A stretch of DNA of 64,000 nt from assembly GCF_041053105.1 (NCBI RefSeq), contig NZ_CP163444.1:3782001-3846000 (forward strand), given 5' to 3'. A program made the position numbers and the translations under genes. This document shows positions 8,306 to 16,962 of this stretch, one piece after another. Under the pieces are notes generated by a model. That model made no database searches and was not told the DNA's origin. It saw only the letters and a list, made by a program, of their open reading frames with translations. This DNA comes from Streptomyces sp. R44. Lineage in GTDB: Bacteria > Actinomycetota > Actinomycetes > Streptomycetales > Streptomycetaceae. Every line of letters begins with the position of its first letter. Position 1 is the first letter of the stretch.

Positions 8306-9853
8306 ATGCCCGACCCCTTCACCCGCCGGCTGCGCCGGCGCGTCCGCACCCCCCGCCAGAAGCTCGTGGCCTCCCTGGCCACCGCCGCCGTCGTCCTCGG
8401 CCTCGGCGGTTACGGCTTCGCCCGGCTCACCCAGCCGGAAAACCGTTCCTGCGCACAGGGGGTGGCCCGCCCCGCCGACAGCGACGAATGCGTCGGCGTC
8501 AACGGCACCGGCCACGACTTCGGCTTCGCCGACCTCAAGGACATCGCCGAGACCATCCGCGCCGAGAACGCCACGCTGAAGGACGGCGAGTACGTCACCG
8601 TCGCCGTCCTCCTCCCCCTGACCTCCACCGACGCCGGCATGCGGATCAAGGTCCTGCACGAGGTCCAGGGCGCGTACGCCTACCAGCGCCGGGCCAACCA
8701 GGAATCCAACGGCCGGCGGCCCACGATCCGCCTCGTCCTCGCCAACACCGGCCAGGGCAACGCCCACTGGCGCACCACCGTCGACCAGCTCGTCGCCATG
8801 GCCGACGGCCCCGAACGGCTGCGGGCCGTCTCCGGCATCGCCACCTCCTCCACCGAGATGCGCGAGGCCGTCACCGCCCTCACCCGGGCCAAGGTCGCCG
8901 TCGTCGGCACCACCATCACCGCCGACGACATCGCCAACGGCCCCGGCCGCAAGCCCTACCCCGGCCTCGCCCGCGTCTCCCCCACCAACGGCGACGAGGC
9001 CAAGGCGCTCGCCCACTTCGGCCGCGTCGACGCCGCGAAGGCGCTCCTCGTCCAGGACACCCGCAGCGGCGACCACTACGTCGACACCCTCAAGGCCGCC
9101 TTCGCCGCGTCCCTCAAGAACGCGCCCCTGGAACCGCAGGAGTTCACCTCCGCCGCCGACCCCACCCAGGAGGGCACGACGGCCAACACCTTCACCAACA
9201 TCACCCACCTGATCTGCGACACCCGCGCCGAGACCGTCTTCTTCGCGGGGCGTCACACCCAGCTGCGCCAGTTCATCAACGCGCTCGGCGACCGCGGCTG
9301 CGTCGACCGCGCCTTCACCGTCCTGACCGGCGACGAGGGCTCGTACCTGGGCGCGGACGCGAAGCTCGACCGGAAGGCCCTCAAGGGCCGGCTGACCGTG
9401 CGGTACGCGTCCCTCGCCCACCCCGACGCCTGGAAGCCGGCGCCCGGGCGAAAGGTTCCGGCGACGGGCGGCTCCGAGCAGGCGTACGCCGACTTCGTGC
9501 AGGACATCGCCAAGGCCGCCCCGAAGGACCGGCCGGTGGCGCTCGCGGACGGCCAGGCGATCATCGCGTACGACGCGATGGCGACGGCGGTCCACGCGAT
9601 CCGCCAGGCCACCCCGGAGGGCGCCGCCCACCCGTCGAAGGAGGACGTCGGCACGCAGTGGCCGCAGGTCAAGGGTTCACTGCGGGTGGAGGGCGCGAGC
9701 GGCTGGATCTGCCTGGACAACTACGGAAACCCGTACAACAAGGCGGTCCCGATCGTGGAACTGACCCAGGACGGCGCCCAGCGCTTCGTCCAGATGGCCT
9801 GGCCGGAGGGACACCCCCCGACGGACACCTGCCTGCCGCCGAAGCGGGGGTGA
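8306..9853 (+). CDS. Membrane-anchored type I periplasmic-binding protein (ABC solute-binding-like)
   Basis: A 515-residue protein with an Arg-rich N-terminus, one hydrophobic segment at about residues 22-42 (LVASLATAAVVLGLGGYGFA) and an extracytoplasmic region resembling the Leu/Ile/Val-binding, receptor-like fold (VTVAVLLPLTSTDAGMRIKVLHEV split below; later YADFVQDIAKAAPKD and GQAIIAYDAMATAVHAI). No lipobox cysteine follows the hydrophobic segment, so it is probably held by an uncleaved anchor. No ABC permease or ATPase genes are nearby. The immediate upstream partner is a STAND-like NTPase, so a sensory rather than transport role is inferred. The ATG at 8306 lies four bases after the upstream stop. 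Confidence 0.75.
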   Translation: MPDPFTRRLRRRVRTPRQKLVASLATAAVVLGLGGYGFARLTQPENRSCAQGVARPADSDECVGVNGTGHDFGFADLKDIAETIRAENATLKDGEYVTVAVLLPLTSTDAGMRIKVLHEVQGAYAYQRRANQESNGRRPTIRLVLANTGQGNAHWRTTVDQLVAMADGPERLRAVSGIATSSTEMREAVTALTRAKVAVVGTTITADDIANGPGRKPYPGLARVSPTNGDEAKALAHFGRVDAAKALLVQDTRSGDHYVDTLKAAFAASLKNAPLEPQEFTSAADPTQEGTTANTFTNITHLICDTRAETVFFAGRHTQLRQFINALGDRGCVDRAFTVLTGDEGSYLGADAKLDRKALKGRLTVRYASLAHPDAWKPAPGRKVPATGGSEQAYADFVQDIAKAAPKDRPVALADGQAIIAYDAMATAVHAIRQATPEGAAHPSKEDVGTQWPQVKGSLRVEGASGWICLDNYGNPYNKAVPIVELTQDGAQRFVQMAWPEGHPPTDTCLPPKRG

Positions 9854-9856
9854 GGC

Positions 9857-10387
9857 TCACGGCTCCCACTTGGGCCAGGCCGCCTCGTCGCGCTCGTACA
9901 GGTCCCGCAGGTGCTGCCACCGCTCGGGCGACCAGTCACGCCAGTCCGTGGGGTGACCGTCCAGCGCCGCGACGAGGCGCTCGAAGTGCTCGTGCCATCC
10001 GGCGAGGCAGTCCAGCCGGTACTCCGTCGACCCGGTGAACTCGTTCGTGAAACGCAGCACGGTCGACCCGTCGCCGTCGGACCCCGGCTCCAGATGGAAC
10101 CGGATCCGCCCGTGCGAAGGGCCGACCGTGTACTCGGCCACCACGTCGGGGTCCCAGGCAGTCACCTGCCCGGAGACCTCCGTGTCGCTGTTGAGCCAGC
10201 GGAGAGTGACCTTCCCGCCCAGCCGCGGCTCCAGCGGATCCGCCTCGCAGAGCCAGCTCGGCAGGCCCTCGGGCGAGGCGACGGCCGCCCAGACCACCGG
10301 TACCGGATGCGGAAGGTCCACCACGAACCGCAGCAGGTGCGCGTCGCCGTCGTGGGTCTCGCTCCTGCCCCGGGGGATCTCGCTCAT
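9857..10387 (-). CDS. SRPBCC / AHSA1-like domain protein
   Basis: A 176-residue protein of the START/Bet v 1-like superfamily, closest in layout to the AHSA1 (activator of Hsp90 ATPase homologue) family. Recognisable parts are the first strand RFVVDLPHPVPVVWAAVASPEGLPSWL split around residue 20-45 and the C-terminal helix GWHEHFERLVAALDG. Such proteins bind hydrophobic ligands; no catalytic residue can be assigned. It is convergent with the binding-protein gene (3 bp gap) and lies 45 bp downstream of ccsB on the same strand, so it may be read through from the cytochrome c operon. A functional link to that pathway is not evident. Confidence 0.75.
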   Translation of the reverse strand: MSEIPRGRSETHDGDAHLLRFVVDLPHPVPVVWAAVASPEGLPSWLCEADPLEPRLGGKVTLRWLNSDTEVSGQVTAWDPDVVAEYTVGPSHGRIRFHLEPGSDGDGSTVLRFTNEFTGSTEYRLDCLAGWHEHFERLVAALDGHPTDWRDWSPERWQHLRDLYERDEAAWPKWEP

Positions 10388-10432
10388 ACCTCCAGCGTCA
10401 CCCCGGGACAGGCCCGCTGCCAGCTCAGCGGC

Positions 10433-11518
10433 TCAGACGCCCGCGTACGAGTGCTTGCTGCTGACGAAGATGTTGACGCCGTAGTAGTTGAAGAGGAAGC
10501 AGCCGAAGGCGATGAGCGCGATGTACGCGGCCTTCCGCCCCTTCCACCCGGCCGTCGCGCGCGCGTGCAGGTACGCCGCGTAACCGACCCAGGTGATGAA
10601 GGACCAGACCTCCTTGGCGTCCCAGCCCCAGTAGCGGCCCCACGCGTCGCCGGCCCAGATCGCGCCGGCGATGATCGTGAAGGTCCAGAGCGGGAAGACG
10701 GCCGCGTTGACCCGGTAGGCGAACTTGTCGAGCGAGGCCGCGGCGGGCAGCCGCTCCAGGACGGAGCGGGCGAAGGAGCCCGGGTTGCCGCCGGTCGCGA
10801 GCTTGTTCTCGTACGAGTCGCGGAAGAGGTACAGCAGGGTCGCGACCGCGCCGATGTAGAACACCGCGCCGCAGAAGATCGCGGTGGAGACGTGGATCCA
10901 CAGCCAGTACGAGTCGAGCGCCGGGACCAGCTGGTCGCTGGGGGTCTTCAGCCAGGTGACCGCCATGCCCAGGTCGAGCAGGACGGTGGTGACCAGGGGA
11001 AGGCCGATCCAGCGGACGTTCTTCTTCGCGAGGAGGAAGCCGAGGTACGCGCCGACCGCCACCGTCGAGAAGGTGGTGGAGAACTCGTACATGTTGCCCC
11101 AGGGGGCCCGCTGCACGGACAGCGCCCGCGAGACCACGCCCGCCGCCTCGATCGCGAAGGCGAGGACGGTGAGCGAGATGGCGATACGGCCGTACAGATC
11201 GCCCTTGACCGTGCCGCCGGCCGCGCCGGGACCGTCCGGCACGTCACGGGTGCCGGCCGAGGAGCGCGTGACGACCTTCGGCTTGTCGAGGACGGCGGTG
11301 CCGCCGGCCTTCTTGACCTGCACGGTCACGGCGGCGGCCGGGGCGGCGGAGGCCTGCTGCGTGAGGGCGGCGGCGGTGCGGCCGACCTTGCTGCGGCTGC
11401 CGAACACCCACTCGGCGATGTGGGCGAAGAAAGCCAGGGTGTAGACGGCCATCGAGGAGTAGATGAGCAGGTCGCTCATCCGCGCCAGGCTCTCGTTGGT
11501 CGTGGCGGCGAGGATCAC
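10433..11518 (-). CDS. ccsB: CcsB/ResC cytochrome c biogenesis membrane protein
   Basis: A 361-residue polytopic membrane protein of the System II cytochrome c maturation machinery. The tryptophan-rich WWD signature is seen as WGWDAKEVWSFITW (about residues 293-306), which binds haem on the outer face. Histidines in the transmembrane segments flank it. CcsB and ResB form the haem transporter/synthetase that attaches haem to CXXCH motifs of apocytochromes. A loop of about 70 residues with Ala/Val repeats lies after the first membrane segment. The GTG start overlaps the ResB stop by four bases (GTGA). Confidence 0.93.
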   Translation of the reverse strand: MILAATTNESLARMSDLLIYSSMAVYTLAFFAHIAEWVFGSRSKVGRTAAALTQQASAAPAAAVTVQVKKAGGTAVLDKPKVVTRSSAGTRDVPDGPGAAGGTVKGDLYGRIAISLTVLAFAIEAAGVVSRALSVQRAPWGNMYEFSTTFSTVAVGAYLGFLLAKKNVRWIGLPLVTTVLLDLGMAVTWLKTPSDQLVPALDSYWLWIHVSTAIFCGAVFYIGAVATLLYLFRDSYENKLATGGNPGSFARSVLERLPAAASLDKFAYRVNAAVFPLWTFTIIAGAIWAGDAWGRYWGWDAKEVWSFITWVGYAAYLHARATAGWKGRKAAYIALIAFGCFLFNYYGVNIFVSSKHSYAGV

Positions 11519-13215
11519 TTGTCGGCCTCTCCAGAAGGGGCAGGGTCTTCTGCGGGTTCTTCCGCGGGTTCCGGTACTGAGGCCGTCGGCGGGGCCTGTG
11601 CCGTGAGGGCGAGGGCGAGGTCGCCCAGCTCCTCGGGCAGCTTGGCGGACTCGCTCCGGCCGAGCCCGGCCATCTCGACGACGGTCACGCCGTCCTCACC
11701 GCGCACGGCCCGGACCCAGACCCGGCGCCGCTGGATGAACAGCGAACCGGTCAGGCCGGCGATCGCGGCGATCGCGCCGGTGAGGGCGAGCCCGTTGCCG
11801 GGCTGCTGCGAGATCTGGAAGCTCGCCCACTCCTTGATGTCCTTCTCGAAGGTGATCGAGCCGGCGCCGTCGGGCAGCGTCATGGTCTCACCGGGCAGGA
11901 GCCGGTTGGCCTTGCCGGTGCCGCCCGTGACGTCGAACTGCTTCATCTTGGAGGAGTCGAGCTGGTACACGTTCTGCGGCAGGCCGGAGTTCACGCGCAG
12001 GTCGCCGTGGAAGCCGGTGAGCGCCATGACGGGGAAGTCGAGCGCGGGGAACTGCGAGAACATCGTGCCCTTGCCGGCGCCCGCGAACGTCGGCACGAAG
12101 AAGGCCTGGAAGCCCAGCTGCTCCTTGTCGCCGTTCTTGTCGCGGTAGCCGTCCATGACCTTGATCGCGCCGGTCGACGTGATGTTGTTGTCGATCGGCA
12201 GCAGCGGCACGGCGCCGTGGAAGACGGTCTTGCCGCGGCCGTCCTTGACGGTGACGACGGGCGCGTACCCGTGGGCGATCAGATAGACCTTGGAGTCGCC
12301 CACCTTCAGCGGCTCGTTGACCTTGATGACCGCCTTCTTGTCGGCGCCGCCCTGCGAGTAGCTGACGGCCGCCTCGAAGGTGCGCGGGGTGCCGCGCTGG
12401 GGGCCGTTCCTCTCGTACGTGCCGTTGAAGGACTCCAGCTTGAAGCTGAACGGCTCCAGCTCGTCGGTGCCGAACTGGGAGCCGGACTTGAAGTCGTCGT
12501 ACTGGGTGAGCGTGTTGGAGAAGCCGTCGCCCTCGACGATCAGCTTGCCGCCCTCGGACTTGAAGAGCTGGCCCCAGGCGAAGGCGACGAGCATCACGAT
12601 CAGGGCGACGTGGAAGGCCAGGTTCCCGGTCTCGCGGAGGTAGCCCTTCTCGGCGGCGACCGCGTTGCCTGCCGTGTGGGCGCGGAAGCGGCGGCCCTTG
12701 AGGACGGCGAGCGCGGCCTCGCGGACCTGCTCGGGCTCGGCCTCGGTGCGCCAGGTGGTGTACGCGGGGAGCCGGTCGAGGCGCCGCGGGGCGCCCGGCG
12801 GGCGGCTGCGGAGCTGGCCGACGAACTGCCAGCTGCGGGGCAGGATGCAGCCGATGAGGGAGACGAACAGCAGGATGTAGATCGCGGAGAACCACACCGA
12901 GCTGTAGACGTCGAAGAACTGCAGCTTCTCGTACAGCGGGGTGAGCGTCCGGTGGGCGTCCTTGAAGGTCTGCACCTTCAGCTCGTCCGCGCTGGTCTGC
13001 GGGATGAGGGAGCCCGGTACGGCGCCCAGGGAGAGCATGAACAGCAGGATCAGCGCGACCCGCATGGAGGTCAGCTGCCGCCAGAACCAGCGGATCCAGC
13101 CGATGACCCCGAGGGTGGGACCGCCGACGGCGGTGTCCTCCTGGGGGGCCGTCGACAGCTGCGCGCCGGCGCTGCCGAGGCTCTCCTGCTGCTCCGTCGT
13201 ATCGGTCTTGCTCAT
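11515..13215 (-). CDS. resB: ResB cytochrome c biogenesis protein
   Basis: A 566-residue ResB-family protein. It has a hydrophilic N-terminus, then hydrophobic segments near residues 55-75 (LTSMRVALILLFMLSLGAVP), 105-125 and 195-215, a large extracytoplasmic domain and a last membrane helix near residue 480 (LALTGAIAAIAGLTGSLFI). The PGSLIPQ motif after the first helix is typical. It works with CcsB to carry haem across the membrane and ligate it to cytochrome c. Start is the ATG at 13215, five bases after the ccdA stop. The C-terminus is acidic and proline-rich. Confidence 0.93.
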   Translation of the reverse strand: MSKTDTTEQQESLGSAGAQLSTAPQEDTAVGGPTLGVIGWIRWFWRQLTSMRVALILLFMLSLGAVPGSLIPQTSADELKVQTFKDAHRTLTPLYEKLQFFDVYSSVWFSAIYILLFVSLIGCILPRSWQFVGQLRSRPPGAPRRLDRLPAYTTWRTEAEPEQVREAALAVLKGRRFRAHTAGNAVAAEKGYLRETGNLAFHVALIVMLVAFAWGQLFKSEGGKLIVEGDGFSNTLTQYDDFKSGSQFGTDELEPFSFKLESFNGTYERNGPQRGTPRTFEAAVSYSQGGADKKAVIKVNEPLKVGDSKVYLIAHGYAPVVTVKDGRGKTVFHGAVPLLPIDNNITSTGAIKVMDGYRDKNGDKEQLGFQAFFVPTFAGAGKGTMFSQFPALDFPVMALTGFHGDLRVNSGLPQNVYQLDSSKMKQFDVTGGTGKANRLLPGETMTLPDGAGSITFEKDIKEWASFQISQQPGNGLALTGAIAAIAGLTGSLFIQRRRVWVRAVRGEDGVTVVEMAGLGRSESAKLPEELGDLALALTAQAPPTASVPEPAEEPAEDPAPSGEADK

Positions 13216-13220
13216 GGAAC

Positions 13221-13958
13221 TCAGATCCCCACCGTGAAACCGCTGGACCAGCCCTGCATCGTGGCCACCATGCTGTCCCACGCGCCCGTCAGGAGCAGGA
13301 CACCGGTGACGATCATCATGCCGCCGCCGATCCGCATGACCCACACATAGTGCTTCTTCACCCAGCCGAACGCGCCGAGCGCCTTGCGGAAGGCGATGGC
13401 GGCGAGCACGAACGGTACGCCGAGACCGAGGCAGTACGCGAAGGCGAGGACCGCCCCGCGTCCGGCGCTGGCCTGCTCCAGGGCGAGGGCGTTGACGGAG
13501 GCGAGGGTCGGGCCGATGCACGGGGTCCAGCCGATGCCGAAGAGCGCGCCGAGGAGCGGGGCGCCGACGAGTCCGGCGACGGGCTTCCTGTGGAAGCGGA
13601 ACTCCCGCTGGGTGAACCAGGGCATCAGGCCCATGAAGAAGACGCCCATGAGGATCATGAGCACGCCGAGGACCGTGGTGAGCGTCTCGCGGTACTCCTG
13701 GAGCGTCGACCCGAAGTAGCCGAAGAGCGCGCCGCCGGAGACGAACACGGCGGTGAAGCCGAGGACGAAGAGGACGGCACCGGCGGTCATCCGGCCGCGG
13801 CGGCTCTCGGCGAGGTCGGTGCCGGTGACCCCCGTCACGTACGAGAGGTAGCCGGGGACGAGCGGGAGCACGCACGGCGAGAAGAAGGAGACGAGGCCGC
13901 CGAGCACCGCGAGGGGCAGGGCGAGCAGCAGGGCTCCGCTGGTGACCGTCTCGTTCAC
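13221..13958 (-). CDS. ccdA: CcdA thiol-disulfide transport membrane protein
   Basis: A 245-residue, six-helix membrane protein of the CcdA/DsbD family. The first helix contains SFFSPCVLPLVPGYLS with the reactive cysteine, and the matching cysteine is in IGWTPCIGPTLA, about residue 160. CcdA passes electrons from cytoplasmic thioredoxin across the membrane to ResA, which keeps the haem-binding cysteines of apocytochrome c reduced. It lies between resA (4-bp gap) and resB (5-bp gap) in one transcription unit. Confidence 0.93.
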   Translation of the reverse strand: MNETVTSGALLLALPLAVLGGLVSFFSPCVLPLVPGYLSYVTGVTGTDLAESRRGRMTAGAVLFVLGFTAVFVSGGALFGYFGSTLQEYRETLTTVLGVLMILMGVFFMGLMPWFTQREFRFHRKPVAGLVGAPLLGALFGIGWTPCIGPTLASVNALALEQASAGRGAVLAFAYCLGLGVPFVLAAIAFRKALGAFGWVKKHYVWVMRIGGGMMIVTGVLLLTGAWDSMVATMQGWSSGFTVGI

Positions 13959-13962
13959 GGGC

Positions 13963-14580
13963 TCACTTCTCCTTGAGGAGAGGCTCGATCATCGACCGGA
14001 GCTTCTTCTCGTCGAGCGCCATGAGGGAGCGGGCGGCGATCTTGCCCTCCTTGTCGAGGACGACGGTGGAGGGGATCGCCTGCGGGTTCAGCGTGCCCTT
14101 GGGGAAGCCGAAGAGGATGAGCTTGCCCTGCGGGTCGTAGAGGCTCGGGTAGGGGATCCCGTAGTCCTCTTCGAAGGCGATCGCGGGCTGCTTGTTGGGG
14201 TCGCGGGTGTTGAGGCCGACGAACTCGACGTCCTGCCCCTTGAGGTCCTTGGCGACCTTCGCGAAGTGCTTGGCCTCGGCGCGGCAGGGGCTGCACCAGG
14301 AGCCCCAGACGTTGAGGACGACGACCTTGCCCTTGAGGTCGGCGACGTCGAGCCGCTTCCCTTCGAGGGTTTCGCCGGCGATGTCGTTCGGGGCCGTGCG
14401 CTCGCCCTTGGCGACGGTGGAGATGCCCCCCGTGTTGGTCACGAAGTTGGTCTGGCCACCGCCGCCGGACTTGCCGTTGTCGTCGCCGCCGCAGGCCGAG
14501 AGCGTGAGGGCGGCGGCGGACAGCATTCCGACGGCGACCAGGGTGCGCCGGGTGCGTCGTGGGGCACGGCTAAGGCTCAT
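13963..14580 (-). CDS. resA: ResA/TlpA-type thioredoxin-like lipoprotein
   Basis: A 205-residue extracytoplasmic thiol-disulfide oxidoreductase. The N-terminus is a lipoprotein signal with lipobox LSAC (about residues 30-33). The redox motif WCSPC is in VLNVWGSWCSPCRAEA, and the TlpA-type insertion and cis-Pro region (LNPQAIPSTVVLDKEG) are present. It is the first gene of resA-ccdA-resB-ccsB and supplies reductant to apocytochrome c. Start is the ATG at 14580, directly before the Arg-rich n-region. The 77-bp gap from the deacetylase gene upstream probably carries the operon promoter, but no clear -35/-10 pair was found. Confidence 0.92.
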   Translation of the reverse strand: MSLSRAPRRTRRTLVAVGMLSAAALTLSACGGDDNGKSGGGGQTNFVTNTGGISTVAKGERTAPNDIAGETLEGKRLDVADLKGKVVVLNVWGSWCSPCRAEAKHFAKVAKDLKGQDVEFVGLNTRDPNKQPAIAFEEDYGIPYPSLYDPQGKLILFGFPKGTLNPQAIPSTVVLDKEGKIAARSLMALDEKKLRSMIEPLLKEK

Positions 14581-14657
14581 GTGAAAAGTTTCGCATGGGC
14601 GTTTGGGGGATCTTGGGCGCCCCCCTACGTGCCCGTAAAGCCCCTTGTCAAGATCGT

Positions 14658-15947
14658 CTAAGCGGTCGGGGTGGAAGAGGTGGCGGGGGAATCGGGCCTG
14701 AGGAAGGCATTCCATCCGCCGGCGGGCTGCTGACCCACCTCCAGGCTGCGCAGTTTCTCCAGGATCTTCGGGTCCTGGACGTCGAGCCAGTCCACGAACT
14801 GCTTGAAGGAGACGAGCCGTACGTCCTTCTTTCCGGCCATTCCCTTGAGCGCCTCTTCGACGGCGTCCATGTAGATGCCGCCGTTCCACTGCTCGAAGTG
14901 GTTGCCGATGAAGAAAGGCGCGCGATTCGACTCGTACGCGCGCGTGAAGCCGGAAAGGTACGCCTCGGCCGCCTGCTTGCGCCAGCCGGGATAGCGCGAG
15001 GGCATGCCCTTGGTCGTGTTCTTCGACTGGTTGGCGAGCATGTTGTAGTCCATGGACAGGACCTCGAAGGAGTGCCCGGGGAAGGGCACGGCCTGGAGCG
15101 GCAGGTCCCAGACGCCCTGGCGCTTGGTGGGCCACATCTGGCGGCCGCCGGGCGAGCTGGCGTCGTAGCGCCAGCCGAGGCGCTTGGCGGTGGGGAGCAG
15201 GTTGTCCTGGCCGAGGAGGCAGGGGGTGCGGCCGCCGACGAGCTCCTTGGAGTAGTCGAAGGGCAGCGGGTCGAGGTCGGTCCAGCCGCTGTTGGTCTTC
15301 CACTCGGTGACGAACTTCGTCGCCTGGTCGATCTCGCTCTGCCACTGGGCCGGGGTCCAGTTGCCGACGGAGCCGGAGCCGCCGCAGAAGTGTCCGTTGA
15401 AGTGGGTGCCGATCTCGTGGCCGTCGAGCCAGGCCTGCCGGACGTACTTCAGGGTCTCCTTGATGTGCCCGTCGGTGAGGTAGCCGATGTCGGAGGCGCC
15501 GACGCGGTTGTTCGGCGGGCGGTAGAGGTCCTTCTTGGACTCGGGGAGGAGGTAGATCCCGGAGAGGAAGAAGGTCATCGCCGCGTCGTTGTTCTTGGCG
15601 AGTTCGAGGAAGCGCGGGAAGAGGCCGTTGCCGACCTCGCCGGCGCCGTCCCAGGAGAAGATCACGAACTGGGGCGGGGTCTGGCCGGGTTCGAGCGGGA
15701 CGGGGGCGTCGGGCTGGTGCGGCTGCTTGCCGGTGTCGGCCGTGGAACCGTCACCGATGAGGCGGGCGTCGTCCTTGGTGGGGGTGGGCGTGCCCGGGTC
15801 CGCCGAGACGTCACCCCCCTTGCCGGGCCCGGAACGTCCCGGCTTGTCCTGACCGGGGGTACTGCATGCGGCGAGCCCCATCGCCGCGGCGGCCCCAACG
15901 CCTGCCCCGAGCAGCCCCCTTCGACTGATCCCGCTGATCCCGCGCAT
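14658..15947 (-). CDS. Polysaccharide deacetylase-like secreted lipoprotein (Tat)
   Basis: A 429-residue exported protein. The N-terminus carries a twin-arginine motif (SRRGLLGAG) and a lipobox (GLAAC), then a Gly/Pro/Lys linker. The NodB-like deacetylase fold is seen from about residue 90: VIFSWDGAGE replaces the usual TFDDG, and GTHFNGH supplies the His-x3-His pair. The second aspartate of motif 1, normally a metal ligand, is glycine here, so catalysis may differ or be lost. The likely substrate is a cell-wall or capsular polysaccharide. The ATG at 15947 has a GGGG ribosome site six bases upstream. It lies just upstream of resA on the same strand. Confidence 0.8.
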   Translation of the reverse strand: MRGISGISRRGLLGAGVGAAAAMGLAACSTPGQDKPGRSGPGKGGDVSADPGTPTPTKDDARLIGDGSTADTGKQPHQPDAPVPLEPGQTPPQFVIFSWDGAGEVGNGLFPRFLELAKNNDAAMTFFLSGIYLLPESKKDLYRPPNNRVGASDIGYLTDGHIKETLKYVRQAWLDGHEIGTHFNGHFCGGSGSVGNWTPAQWQSEIDQATKFVTEWKTNSGWTDLDPLPFDYSKELVGGRTPCLLGQDNLLPTAKRLGWRYDASSPGGRQMWPTKRQGVWDLPLQAVPFPGHSFEVLSMDYNMLANQSKNTTKGMPSRYPGWRKQAAEAYLSGFTRAYESNRAPFFIGNHFEQWNGGIYMDAVEEALKGMAGKKDVRLVSFKQFVDWLDVQDPKILEKLRSLEVGQQPAGGWNAFLRPDSPATSSTPTA

Positions 15948-16269
15948 GACATCCCCATTCGCGCTGACGTATGACCGAAACGTCATCCAAACCGACAATG
16001 AGTGAGATGCCGGGAGGAACACGGAGGTTCCGGGAAATCGCACAAAAATTTTAGGGCGACCGGATGACGTGAACATCATCATCCGATCGCCCTGAACTGT
16101 GGACCCCGGGTCCACCGCTGTCCAGTGGCCGGCGCGTGAGGGTTTGTCGAGTGGCCGGCGCGTGAGGGTTTGTCCCGTGGCCCGCGTGAGGGTTGCCCGG
16201 TGGCCGGCGCGAGAGGGTCTGCCCCGTGGCCGGCGCGAGAGGGTCTGTCCAGCGGCCGGCGCGTGAGGG
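15948..16269 (-). other. 322-bp intergenic region holding a 26-bp tandem repeat
   Basis: This gap lies between the histidine phosphatase stop and the deacetylase start, both on the minus strand. Its distal half is a six-copy 26-bp direct repeat. The proximal half (15948-16124) contains an A+T-rich stretch near 16045-16055 and two copies of a CGATCGCC/GGGCGACC-type inverted sequence (about 16053-16092), which may be a weak hairpin. Any promoter of the deacetylase gene must lie here. No credible coding sequence was found. Confidence 0.6.
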
Positions 16270-16270
16270 T
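16125..16270. repeat. Tandem repeat, six copies of a 26-bp unit
   Basis: Six direct copies of a unit beginning GTGGCCGGCGCG and ending GAGGGTTTGTCC start at 16125, 16151, 16177, 16200, 16226 and 16252. The period is 26 bp except for copy 3, which is 23 bp. The units differ by a few substitutions (GTGAGGG versus GAGAGGG). The last copy runs up to the TAA of the histidine phosphatase gene. There are no unique spacers, so this is not a CRISPR array. Confidence 0.9.
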
Positions 16271-16962
16271 TACGCGCCGAAGGCCTTCGACTTCCCCTTC
16301 ACCGGCTTCGCGCCCGCGAGCAGGTGCGCCGGGACCAGGTCCCGGGCCGGCTCGCTGTACCCGACCGAGACGATCTTGTCGCCGCGGTACGTGAACGAGG
16401 TCAGCGAGGCCAGCGTGCACTGCCGGCGCCGCGGGTCGTGCCAGAGCCGCCGCTTCTCCACGAAGCTGCGGACGATCCAGATCGGCAGCTGGTGGCTGAC
16501 ACAGACCGCCTCGTGCCCGCGGGCCGCGTCCTTCGCCGCGTCCAGGGCGCCCATCATGCGGACGACCTGCTCGACGTACGGCTCGCCCCAGGACGGCTGG
16601 AACGGGTTGGTGAGGTGCTTCCAGTTCGCCGGCTTGCGCAGCGCGCCGTCACCGACACCGAAGGTCTTGCCCTCGAAGACGTTCGCCGCCTCGATGAGCC
16701 GCCCGTCCGTGGCCAGATCCAGACCGTGCGCCTTGGCGATCGGCTCCGCCGTCTCCTGCGCCCGCTCCAGCGGGGAGGCCACGACGTGCGTGATGTCCCG
16801 GCCGGACAGGTGCTCGGCGACCCGGTCCGCCATCTGCCGGCCCAGCTCCGAGAGGTGGTAGCCGGCACGACGCCCGTACAGCACGCCGTCGGGGTTGTGG
16901 ACCTCGCCGTGGCGCATCAGGTGGACGACGGTGAGTTTCTGGTCACGGGTGTTCTCGCTCAT
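16270..16962 (-). CDS. Histidine phosphatase (phosphoglycerate mutase-like)
   Basis: A 230-residue member of the histidine phosphatase superfamily. The catalytic RHGE motif is in [12 protein letters not shown] (residues 14-17), and [15 protein letters not shown] and CVSHQLPIW carry the further conserved Arg and His. Substrate range is broad in this family. It follows hemL with an ATGA overlap, so translation is coupled and a role in tetrapyrrole or phosphorylated-intermediate metabolism is possible but unproven. The last repeat unit of the adjacent 26-bp array abuts its stop codon. Confidence 0.9.
   Translation of the reverse strand: MSENTRDQKLTVVHLMRHGEVHNPDGVLYGRRAGYHLSELGRQMADRVAEHLSGRDITHVVASPLERAQETAEPIAKAHGLDLATDGRLIEAANVFEGKTFGVGDGALRKPANWKHLTNPFQPSWGEPYVEQVVRMMGALDAAKDAARGHEAVCVSHQLPIWIVRSFVEKRRLWHDPRRRQCTLASLTSFTYRGDKIVSVGYSEPARDLVPAHLLAGAKPVKGKSKAFGA

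Noticed and set aside
9911..12148. A 745-codon plus-strand frame across SRPBCC, ccsB and resB
   Set aside because: It is antisense to three recognisable genes and has low-complexity Gly/Asp/Arg composition.
16125..16270. CRISPR array
   Set aside because: The units are tandem without unique spacers and no cas genes lie nearby.
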